Below, in pieces: positions 1 to 5,405 of a stretch of DNA of 5,405 nucleotides. Source of the DNA: Armatimonadota bacterium (GTDB taxonomy: Bacteria > Armatimonadota > SYMT01); the NCBI GenBank assembly GCA_020696885.1, contig JAJFMS010000310.1:1-5405 (forward strand). Reading direction: 5' to 3'. A program made the position numbers and the translations under genes. The notes beneath the pieces were generated by a model. It saw only the letters and a list, made by a program, of their open reading frames with translations, did no database searches and was not told the DNA's origin. How positions within the stretch are numbered: position 1 is the first letter of the stretch; every line of letters starts with the position of its first letter.

Positions 1-1161
1 GAACTCGGCCTGCGTGGCGCCGGGGGCGCGGTAGGCATTAGACTTCGGCTTGTTCACCAGCACGTCGTACCCGTCGATCCGGACGTTCTGCAGCCGGTAG
101 GGAGCGAACACGGTCATACACCCGGCTCCCACCGGCGAGCCCGGATAGGCGCCGGCTTCGAACGCCAGGGAGGCCTCGGCCGCGGTGATGATGCCTTCCG
201 CGTCCGTCCCGATCTTCACCCGCATGTAGGTGCCGGGGCTCGGGCCGGTGCCCATCAGCACTTCGGCGCGGTCCATGGTCAGCTTCACCGGGCGGCCGCT
301 CTTCTTGGAGAGCAGCGCGGCCAGCGGCTCCAGGTAGACGGAGATCTTGCCGCCGAAGCCGCCGCCGATCTCCGTGGGCACCACTTTGATCTGGCCGATC
401 GGATGCGACAGCAGGTGAGAAAGCTGGGTCCGGGCCGGGAAGGCGCCCTGCGTGCTGCACCACACCGTCACCTGGCCGTCCGCGCGCCACTCCCCCACCG
501 CATTGTGCGGCTCGATGTAGCCCTGGTGGACCGTGGCCGTTACGAACTCCCGCTCCACCACGTGCGCGGCCTCGGCGAAGCCCTTGGCGATGTCGCCTTC
601 CTCGAAGATGAGGTGCGCGGCGACGTTGCTCGCCTTCTCGGACTTCTCCCCCGCCGTGTCCGTGAACACGTTGTCGTGCAGCAGCGGGGAGTCCGCGTCC
701 ATCGCCTTGCGCACGTCCATCACCGGCGGCAGCTCCTCGAACTCCACCCGGATGCGCCGCACCGCTTCATCCGCCAGGTGGGTGCTGGTCGCCGCCACCG
801 CGGCGATGGCGTGGCCGGTGTAGAGCACCTTGTCCCGGGCCAGCACGTTCGCGCTCAGGTGCGCCAGGTTGACCTCACCGCCTTCGCCGAGCACGGCCGA
901 CGCTGCGGTGCTGGGGAGGTCCTGGGAGGTGATCACCGCCAGCACACCGGGCATCTTCTCGGCTTCGCTGGTGTCGATGCTCAGGATGCGGGCGTGGGCA
1001 TACGGGCTGCGAAGCACCCGGCCGTGCGCCATCCGGGGAAGCTGGACGTCCGCACCGTAGACGGCGCGGCCGGTGACCTTATCCACGCCGTCCGGGCGGA
1101 CGGGGCGCGTTCCAACCACGCGGTAGCGCTGGCCTTCTAAGGACTTGGTATCTGCTGACAT
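1..1161 (-). CDS. Molybdenum hydroxylase, molybdopterin-binding large subunit (xanthine dehydrogenase/CoxL family), N-terminal half, cut by left edge
   Basis: Catalytic subunit that binds the Mo-molybdopterin cofactor and hydroxylates the substrate; in this family it works in the cytoplasm with the FAD and [2Fe-2S] subunits encoded further upstream in this window. The frame is open for 387 codons from an ATG at 1161 to base 1; family members are usually about 750-800 residues, so roughly half is visible. Residues about 20-140 fit the a/b hammerhead domain (VTGRAVYGADV near the start; later LYTGHAIAAVAA). From about 150 onward comes the first Mo-cofactor-binding domain: HQGYIEPH near 212-219, EIGGGFGGK at 264-272, and AYRAPGATQAEF as the last visible residues. 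The last two are cofactor-contacting motifs. YRAPG in place of AYRCSFR argues against form I CO dehydrogenase. The start is supported by the family-typical N-terminus and an upstream GGGAG. Substrate is unknown. No frameshift is seen. Confidence 0.95.
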   Translation of the reverse strand, partial: MSADTKSLEGQRYRVVGTRPVRPDGVDKVTGRAVYGADVQLPRMAHGRVLRSPYAHARILSIDTSEAEKMPGVLAVITSQDLPSTAASAVLGEGGEVNLAHLSANVLARDKVLYTGHAIAAVAATSTHLADEAVRRIRVEFEELPPVMDVRKAMDADSPLLHDNVFTDTAGEKSEKASNVAAHLIFEEGDIAKGFAEAAHVVEREFVTATVHQGYIEPHNAVGEWRADGQVTVWCSTQGAFPARTQLSHLLSHPIGQIKVVPTEIGGGFGGKISVYLEPLAALLSKKSGRPVKLTMDRAEVLMGTGPSPGTYMRVKIGTDAEGIITAAEASLAFEAGAYPGSPVGAGCMTVFAPYRLQNVRIDGYDVLVNKPKSNAYRAPGATQAEF

Positions 1162-1169
1162 ACTGGTGG

Positions 1170-1174
1170 CTCCC
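1170..1174 (-). promoter_or_regulatory. Ribosome binding site for the large subunit
   Basis: GGGAG on the minus strand, 8 nt before the ATG at 1161. It supports this start and shows that the gene has its own translation signal although it is far from its partner genes. Confidence 0.6.
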
Positions 1175-1387
1175 GAGGGGTTCAGGCGGCTTCGTATCGG
1201 GTTCGGATCCGGACTGCGCAGCGTGCGGTCTCTGATCCCGCATCCCTGTCTATAGGGTATCGCGAGCGGCGGAGGAGGCGGCACGCCACGAACGCCCAAC
1301 CGGCGCCGCACGGTCCGGTTCCGCAACGAGCCGGAGCCGTCCTTCCCCACCCGCTTAATGTTGAGCGCAGAAGCCACTGGCGAGGAT

Positions 1388-1469
1388 GGAGTAGTGGAGT
1401 GATGGAGTGATGGGCAACGCGGCCGTAGGCCGCACCGGCAGCCCCACTACTCCACTACTCCATCACTCC
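1388..1469 (-). repeat. Dispersed repeat, copy 1: mirrored GGAGTRRT arrays around a GC hairpin
   Basis: On the plus strand three head-to-tail 8-nt units (GGAGTAGT, GGAGTGAT, GGAGTGAT; 1388-1411) are followed by a 6-bp stem GCGGCC/GGCCGC with a 3-nt loop (1419-1433), and then three units of the opposite complement (1446-1469). Read on the minus strand it aligns with the element at 4346-4428: the same opening units, the identical 13-mer GGGCTGCCGGTGC (1444-1432), a hairpin at the same place, then GTT. It lies between the prepilin gene and the large-subunit gene. It looks like a REP-like or small non-autonomous element; no coding potential. Confidence 0.8.
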
Positions 1470-1480
1470 CTGTCGCCGTA

Positions 1481-1520
1481 CGCAGTTCGACGGCGCCCAT
1501 CCGGGCGCCGTCGAACTGCG
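1481..1520 (-). terminator. Perfect 18-bp hairpin just after the prepilin gene, possible transcription end
   Basis: Bases 1481-1498 and 1503-1520 are perfect reverse complements around a 4-nt loop (ATCC on the plus strand). The hairpin begins 20 nt after the prepilin stop codon, the usual place for a terminator or an RNA-stabilising 3' end. On neither strand is it followed by a T-rich run, so it is not a standard intrinsic terminator. It could instead protect the mRNA 3' end, be a Rho-assisted end, or be a protein-binding palindrome. Confidence 0.45.
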
Positions 1521-1540
1521 AGTGATCTCGATCGCGCCGT

Positions 1541-2227
<687 letters not shown>

Positions 2228-2370
2228 CTTGTCTCTCACAAAGAATGCCTATCCCGCGGCCAACTGCAGTCCAGCGGGTCCCTGCTCGGCATTGAGCAGT
2301 GCAACAAGAATTCGACACCCGATTCTCAACTCCTCCGCAACCTGCGAGCACTTTCCACATTGTTACAAGA

Positions 2371-2408
2371 AATTAAAACAAGCGGCCGGCACCTCTCGGT
2401 GCCGGCCG
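2371..2408 (-). terminator. Intrinsic terminator after the FAD/[2Fe-2S] subunit genes
   Basis: An 11-bp perfect GC-rich stem (2398-2408 with 2383-2393, loop 2394-2397) is followed on the minus strand by CTTGTTTTAATT, a T-rich tract. This is the classic Rho-independent shape for minus-strand transcription. It lies 349 nt downstream of the [2Fe-2S] stop and about 145 nt before the prepilin start, so it should separate the two transcription units. The other strand has no T-tract after the stem. Confidence 0.85.
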
Positions 2409-2421
2409 TCGAATGGGAGCC

Positions 2422-2727
2422 TAACCGCAGCGCGCCCGTATGGGAGACGCAGAGCACGCGGAGTAGAAACGGAGAGGAGAAGTCTGGACGGGATTACAGG
2501 ATTGAAGGGGATTGAGGGGCTGATGGGGTGAGCGGTCTGCCTCTGCCACCTCTCTTAACCCGATTGAACCGCGGAGACGCAGAGCACGCAGAGAGCAGCC
2601 GGGAAGGGAGCGGCCAGGACCGGATGACAGGATTGAGGGACCGATAAGATGAGCGATCTTCCTCTACCCAACGTCTCCTATCCCTCTCCGCGTCCTCTGC
2701 ATCTCCCATACGGGCGCGCTGCGGTTA
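2422..2727. repeat. 306-bp MITE-like element with 42-nt inverted ends and two internal direct units
   Basis: The ends 2422-2463 and 2686-2727 are reverse complements over 42 nt with two mismatches; both start TAACCGCAGCG going inward and contain CCGTATGGGAGA. Inside, two degenerate direct units of about 100-125 bp are visible: the 21-mer at 2443-2463 recurs at 2573-2593 with one difference, the 15-mer at 2491-2505 (GGATTACAGGATTGA) recurs at 2622-2636 with one difference, and a GATNNNNNGAGCG block at 2522 recurs at 2643. A minus-strand frame of 71 codons here (2709-2494) is repeat-derived and I do not call it a gene. The element sits between the [2Fe-2S] stop and its terminator, so it would be transcribed as part of that 3' untranslated region. 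No clear target-site duplication (only CC is shared at the borders). The GCAGAGACGCAGAG-like and ACAGGATT blocks resemble intergenic repeats I recall beside GxxExxY-type genes; no such gene is present here. Confidence 0.8.
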
Positions 2728-2756
2728 CCCCCCCGGTTTGCCCCACTACCGGTGCG

Positions 2757-3251
2757 TCAGGCGCTCGCCTTGCGCTGGGCCGCTTCCTGCACCGCCCGGA
2801 TGATCTTGTCGTAGCCGGTGCAGCGGCACAGGTTGCCCGCCAGCCACCAGCGGATCTCGTGCTCCGTGGGGTTCGGGTTCTGCTCCAGCAGCGCCTTGGC
2901 CGCCACGATGAACCCCGGCGTGCAGATCCCGCACTGCAGCGCGGCGCCTTCCAGGAAGCACTGCTGGAGCGGTGCGAGCTCCTCGGCGCCGCTGATCCCC
3001 TCAATGGAGGTGATCGACGCGCCCTCGCACTCCACTCCCAGCACGCAGCAGGAGTTCACGAGCCGCCCGTCCATCAGCACGTTGCAGGCGCCGCAGTTGC
3101 CGTTGTTGCAGCCTTCCTTGGAGCCGGTAAGCGTCAATCGCTCCCGCAGCACCTCCAGCAGGCTCTCCCGCGGCTCGCACAGGAAGGTAGCCGGCTCGTT
3201 ATTTACGGTAGCGCTGATGGCCACCTTGCCGGAAAGTAGTTCTGTTGCCAT
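2757..3251 (-). CDS. Molybdenum hydroxylase, [2Fe-2S] small subunit (CoxS/XdhC-type)
   Basis: Electron-transfer subunit that carries two [2Fe-2S] clusters and passes electrons from the Mo site to FAD. The protein is 164 residues, the normal length for this subunit. Residues about 8-85 form the plant-type ferredoxin domain with Cys48, Cys53, Cys56 and Cys68 (C-X4-C-X2-C-X11-C); residues about 90-160 form the second helical [2Fe-2S] domain with Cys107, Cys110, Cys142 and Cys144 in QCGICTPG and NLCRCTGY. All eight ligands are present. The first loop reads EGCNNGNCGAC, somewhat different from the more usual GCGxGxCGAC. The ATG at 3251 is chosen because the ferredoxin fold begins directly after it and GGGAGA lies 9 nt upstream; the frame stays open further upstream but that part overlaps the FAD gene and has no family match. 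The gene begins 20 nt after the FAD subunit stop, so the two are co-transcribed. The usual next gene, the large subunit, does not follow directly. Confidence 0.97.
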   Translation of the reverse strand: MATELLSGKVAISATVNNEPATFLCEPRESLLEVLRERLTLTGSKEGCNNGNCGACNVLMDGRLVNSCCVLGVECEGASITSIEGISGAEELAPLQQCFLEGAALQCGICTPGFIVAAKALLEQNPNPTEHEIRWWLAGNLCRCTGYDKIIRAVQEAAQRKASA

Positions 3252-3260
3252 TCCCCGTCT

Positions 3261-3266
3261 TCTCCC
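3261..3266 (-). promoter_or_regulatory. Ribosome binding site that decides the [2Fe-2S] subunit start
   Basis: GGGAGA on the minus strand, 9 nt before the ATG at 3251 and inside the 20-nt gap after the FAD subunit stop. It supports the short 164-residue protein over the much longer open frame that extends upstream. Confidence 0.65.
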
Positions 3267-3271
3267 GATGC

Positions 3272-4147
3272 TTAAGCGGACTTCGCACGATCGATCGCGC
3301 CCTGGAGCGCGCGCTGGGTGAGCACCCCGGCCAGGTGCTTGCGGTGCTCCGCGGTGCCGCGCTGGTCCGTGATCGGGGTGGCCGCGGCGCGCGCCAGAGC
3401 CGCGGCCGCGGCGATCGACTCGGCCGAGACCGGCTGACCCGCCAGTGCCGCGCCGGCTTCCGGCACGAAGAGCGGGCGCGGCGCCACGGCCGACAGCGCG
3501 ATCCGCGCCGAGACGAAGTTCTCGCCCGCCGTATCCAGCACCACGAAGGCCCCCACGCCCACCTCGGCAATGTCCATCTCGTTGCGCGGGATGAAGCGCA
3601 GGTAACGTCCCCCCGAGTGAGCCGGAGGCGCCGGGAGGTGGAGGGAGATGAGCAGTTCGCCCTCGCCCAGCACGTTTACGCCGGGAGCAGTGCAGAACTC
3701 CTCCACCGGCACGGTCCGCACGCCGTTGGGACCACCGATCTGCGCGACCGCGGAGTAGGCGATCAGCGCGGGGACGGAGTCCGCGGCCGGGCCGGAATTG
3801 CACAGGTTGCCGCCCACGGACGCCCGGCCCTGGATGCCGATGCCGCCGATGATCGACGCGGAGTCTACCAGTCCGGGATACGCGCGGATCACGTCCGGAT
3901 TGGTGTAAAGCACGTGGCACGGCACCGCGGCGCCGAGCGTCAGCCCCTCGGACGCATCGTACCGGAGCTCCATCAATTCCGGGATTCGCTTCCCGTCGAC
4001 CACCACGTCGACGTCCCGGATGTGCTCGCGGACCTGAACGATCAGGTCCGTGCCGCCCGCCAGCACCCTGGCACGGCTGCCGAACTGACTGAGGATAGCA
4101 ACGGCGTCCTGCACGGACTGCGGCGCCGCATACTGGATGTCACGCAC
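3272..4147 (-). CDS. Molybdenum hydroxylase, FAD-binding medium subunit (CoxM/XdhB-type)
   Basis: FAD-binding subunit that takes electrons from the [2Fe-2S] subunit and passes them to an external acceptor such as NAD+ or a quinone (which one cannot be told). The protein has 291 residues, the usual length. The N-terminal two thirds is the FAD-binding PCMH-type domain: AGGTDL at 30-35, and GRASVGGNLCNSGPAADS at 108-124, the FAD diphosphate loop of the family. RYLRFIPRNEMDIAEVGVGA at 181-200 opens the C-terminal CO-dehydrogenase-flavoprotein-like domain, which ends with DQRGTAEHRKHLAGVLTQRAL at 261-281. The start codon is GTG at 4147; it is supported by alignment of the following residues (RDIQYAAPQSVQDAVAIL) to the normal N-terminus of the family, while the ribosome site is weak (GGAAG, 11 nt upstream). 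It is the first gene of the pair, 126 nt after the terminator of the preceding gene, so a promoter should lie between 4148 and 4273, although I could not identify its hexamers. Confidence 0.96.
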   Translation of the reverse strand: MRDIQYAAPQSVQDAVAILSQFGSRARVLAGGTDLIVQVREHIRDVDVVVDGKRIPELMELRYDASEGLTLGAAVPCHVLYTNPDVIRAYPGLVDSASIIGGIGIQGRASVGGNLCNSGPAADSVPALIAYSAVAQIGGPNGVRTVPVEEFCTAPGVNVLGEGELLISLHLPAPPAHSGGRYLRFIPRNEMDIAEVGVGAFVVLDTAGENFVSARIALSAVAPRPLFVPEAGAALAGQPVSAESIAAAAALARAAATPITDQRGTAEHRKHLAGVLTQRALQGAIDRAKSA

Positions 4148-4273
4148 TGCGTTTCTCGCTTCCAGCGACTTCGAGAATGGGATGCGACGAGACGCCGCCG
4201 CATCTGGGCGCCCGTCGTTGCCCTGTTCCCCGACCCCGGAGTGGGTTCCTTCGATCGCTCACGGTGGAAGCTT

Positions 4274-4313
4274 AAAACAAAAACCGCCGGAGCGCACAAA
4301 GGCGCTCCGGCGG
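4274..4313 (-). terminator. Intrinsic terminator after the Ig-like repeat gene
   Basis: A perfect 12-bp GC-rich stem (4302-4313 with 4284-4295, 6-nt loop) followed on the minus strand by TTTTTGTTTT. This is a textbook Rho-independent terminator for minus-strand transcription. It ends the transcript of the Ig-like gene before the FAD subunit gene, so those two are separate units. Confidence 0.92.
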
Positions 4314-4345
4314 AGTGGTCCGGCGGGGGGATGATGGGGGGTAAT

Positions 4346-4428
4346 GGAGTGATGGAGTAGTGGAGTGTTGGGCTGCCGGTGCCCGTACGGGCGTTCCCAC
4401 CACTCACCCACTCACCACCCTACTCCCC
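4346..4428 (+). repeat. Dispersed repeat, copy 2: mirrored 8-nt arrays around a GC palindrome
   Basis: Three 8-nt units on the plus strand (GGAGTGAT, GGAGTAGT, GGAGTGTT; 4346-4369), then GGGCTGCCGGTGC (4370-4382, identical to copy 1 in reverse), a perfect 12-bp palindrome GCCCGTACGGGC (4381-4392), GTT, and a C-rich arm (4396-4428) with a degenerate 8-nt period (CCACTCAC twice). It is in the opposite orientation to the copy at 1388-1469. It starts 3 nt after the stop of the Ig-like gene and ends before that gene's terminator, so it is carried in its 3' untranslated region. Confidence 0.8.
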
Positions 4429-4431
4429 AAA

Positions 4432-5405
4432 TCACTTCCTCGTGATCCGCAGCTCGGTGCCGGCGGGCGTCGTACCGGTGTTGGCGGTGAGGTCCGCGAA
4501 CATGGTGCCGGAGACGGCCCGGGTCTTGACCCTGAAGCTCACCTTCTTTGCGCCCGCGCGGACGATCACCGAGGTCGGCGCCTGGACCAGGGCCGCGTTC
4601 GAGGTCACCTGCACCGTGAGGCCCCCCGCCGGCGCCGCGGCTTCCAGCGTAACGGTAGCGGTGGTGGAGGCTCCGCCCCGGACGGTAGCCGGCTTCAGCT
4701 TCACCTGGAGCACTGCCGGAGGCCGAACGGTCAGCGTGGCCATGGCAGTGCTTCCGGCAATGGCCCCGGTGATGGTCGCGGAGCGGCTGGCGTTGGTGGC
4801 CACTGTGCGGATCACGAATGCACGGGAGGTGGTCCCCTGCGGAATGGTTACCGAGGACGGCACCACGGCATAGCTGCTGGAGCTGGTCAGCGTGACCACT
4901 CTTCCACCCAGTCCGGCCGGGCTCGTCAAGGTGACCGTGCCGGTGACCGGGGAGCCTCCCAGGACGGACGCAACGTTCAAGGCGAGCCGGAGCGACGGGG
5001 CCGCCGGGGAGATGGCCACCACATCGCTCCGCGTGGCGCCGTTGTAGCTGGCCGTAACCGACGCCGAAGTAGCGACGATGACGGTGGAGGTCTGCACGGT
5101 GAACGTGGCGGAGCTGCTGCCGGCCGGCACGGTCACGCTGGCCGGCACCGTGGCGGCGCTGCCGTTGCGGGACAGGGTCACCACCACCCCACCGGTGGGA
5201 GCGGCGGCGCTCAGGGTCACGGTGCCGGTAGAGTTAGCCCCACCGGTGACGGAGGTCGGGTTCACTGAAAGCGACGTGAGCGACACGGCCGCACTCGCCG
5301 GCTTCTGCACCAGGAGGATGGCCGTCCGGCTGGAGCCGTTGTAGGTCGCCGCAAGGGTCACCGGGGTGTCGACCGAAACGCTCCGGGTGGTGATGGTGAA
5401 CGACG
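4432..5405 (-). CDS. Ig-like (beta-sandwich) repeat protein, C-terminal part, cut by right edge
   Basis: The 323 visible residues are the C-terminal end of a larger protein; the frame is open through base 5405, so the start lies outside the window (the GTG at 5361 is an internal Val, not the start). The sequence is very rich in Thr, Ser, Val and Ala and has three repeats of about 95 residues, each with the pattern (P/A)xSVxGGxxxTGTVTL, then (A)PxGGxxVxLxS, then VPxSVxVPxGxxSxxFxV; a fourth partial repeat is at the edge. The pattern fits bacterial Ig-like/beta-sandwich modules of extracellular or surface proteins. The protein ends ELRITRK with no LPXTG, no C-terminal membrane segment and no recognisable sorting domain. 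It has its own terminator and no evident link to the hydroxylase genes. Adhesin, structural module or accessory part of a secreted enzyme are all possible; the N-terminus would be needed to tell. Confidence 0.85.
   Translation of the reverse strand, partial: SFTITTRSVSVDTPVTLAATYNGSSRTAILLVQKPASAAVSLTSLSVNPTSVTGGANSTGTVTLSAAAPTGGVVVTLSRNGSAATVPASVTVPAGSSSATFTVQTSTVIVATSASVTASYNGATRSDVVAISPAAPSLRLALNVASVLGGSPVTGTVTLTSPAGLGGRVVTLTSSSSYAVVPSSVTIPQGTTSRAFVIRTVATNASRSATITGAIAGSTAMATLTVRPPAVLQVKLKPATVRGGASTTATVTLEAAAPAGGLTVQVTSNAALVQAPTSVIVRAGAKKVSFRVKTRAVSGTMFADLTANTGTTPAGTELRITRK
4444..5286 (-). repeat. Three tandem Ig-like protein repeats of about 95 codons
   Basis: Repeat 1 spans about 5286-5008, repeat 2 about 4998-4726 and repeat 3 about 4716-4444. 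The GG(x)4(G/A)TVTL core recurs at a spacing of 95 and 94 residues. The copies have diverged a good deal in sequence, so this is an old domain duplication rather than recent DNA amplification. Confidence 0.8.

Larger units (their letters stand above)
1162..1540. other. 379-bp intergenic region between the prepilin gene and the large subunit
   Basis: This gap holds, in minus-strand order, a perfect 18-bp hairpin (1520-1481), a dispersed repeat built from 8-nt units (1469-1388), and about 225 bp (1387-1162) that should be the promoter and leader of the large-subunit gene. I find no convincing -35/-10 pair in the last part. The nearest AT-rich hexamer (TATAGA, 1254-1249 on the minus strand) has no -35 partner at proper spacing. 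No coding region with family features is visible here on either strand. Confidence 0.6.
2228..2756. other. 529-bp intergenic region between the [2Fe-2S] gene and the prepilin gene
   Basis: In minus-strand order this holds a 29-nt spacer after the [2Fe-2S] stop codon, a MITE-like repeat (2727-2422), an intrinsic terminator (2408-2371), and about 140 bp (2370-2228) that is clearly more AT-rich than its surroundings and should contain the prepilin promoter and leader. I could not pick a good -35/-10 pair there. A weak 6-bp stem (CTGCTC at 2282-2287, GAGCAG at 2294-2299) lies in the leader. No gene is supported in this gap. Confidence 0.6.

Noticed and set aside
403..1140. Long plus-strand open frame opposite the large subunit gene
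   Set aside because: It is fully antisense to a clear molybdopterin-binding subunit, is Arg/His/Val-rich, shows no domain or motif, and is a product of high GC codon bias.
1249..1254. Possible -10 hexamer TATAGA on the minus strand upstream of the large subunit
   Set aside because: There is no -35-like hexamer at 16-18 nt spacing, so a promoter cannot be supported from the sequence alone.
1388..1469. CRISPR-like array from the repeated 8-nt units
   Set aside because: The units are directly adjacent with no unique spacers and are far shorter than CRISPR repeats.
2494..2709. Small minus-strand frame of 71 codons with a GDAEDAER-like start inside the repeat element
   Set aside because: It is entirely repeat-derived; the same DNA blocks occur twice within the element and no domain is visible.
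3252..3920. Long in-frame extension upstream of the [2Fe-2S] subunit start
   Set aside because: It overlaps the FAD subunit gene in another frame, consists of Arg/Gly-rich sequence without family similarity, and a good ribosome site precedes the ATG at 3251.
3245..4360. 371-codon plus-strand open frame opposite the FAD subunit gene
   Set aside because: It is antisense to a gene with clear FAD-binding motifs and crosses the terminator and repeat; its low-complexity Arg/His-rich composition is typical of a shadow frame.
4432..5361. Complete gene starting at the GTG at 5361
   Set aside because: The frame remains open with the same repeat-type sequence up to the right edge, so the GTG is an internal Val codon of a longer protein.

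Overview
The window reads as chromosomal DNA from a GC-rich bacterium, most likely Armatimonadota. The main clue is the secreted prepilin gene: its N-terminus (FTLIELLVV, then [10 protein letters not shown]) and its C-terminal H-X9-DG motif match the large DUF1559/H-X9-DG families I associate with Armatimonadota and, less closely, Planctomycetota. This placement rests on recalled family signatures, not on a search. All four genes lie on the minus strand, so transcription runs from high to low coordinates.

Layout in the direction of transcription. (1) 5405-4432: C-terminal part of a secreted-type protein built of about 95-residue Ig-like/beta-sandwich repeats; it runs off the right edge. (2) 4431-4274: a small dispersed repeat, then a strong intrinsic terminator. 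(3) 4147-3272 and 3251-2757: FAD subunit and [2Fe-2S] subunit of a molybdenum hydroxylase (xanthine dehydrogenase/CO dehydrogenase family), 20 nt apart and clearly co-transcribed. (4) 2756-2371: a roughly 306-bp repeat element with 42-nt inverted ends, then a second strong terminator. (5) 2227-1541: the prepilin-like gene. (6) 1540-1162: a perfect 18-bp hairpin, a second copy of the small dispersed repeat, and a presumed leader region. (7) 1161 to the left edge: the N-terminal half of the molybdopterin-binding catalytic subunit of the hydroxylase.

The three hydroxylase subunits are in the medium-small-large order known from coxMSL operons and together would form an electron chain: substrate to Mo cofactor (large), to two [2Fe-2S] clusters (small), to FAD (medium), to an external acceptor. 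The substrate cannot be read from this sequence. The catalytic gene is separated from the other two by about 1.6 kb holding a terminator, two kinds of repeat and an unrelated prepilin gene, so it probably has its own promoter.

The most unusual material is in the intergenic DNA. Two inverted copies of an approximately 83-bp element (arrays of an 8-nt GGAGTRRT unit on both sides of a GC-rich hairpin whose stem differs between copies but still pairs) bracket a block of about 2.9 kb. An unrelated MITE-like element lies in the 3' untranslated region of the [2Fe-2S] gene. I see no RNA genes, CRISPR array, transposase or integrase, and no evidence of a wholly new protein system.
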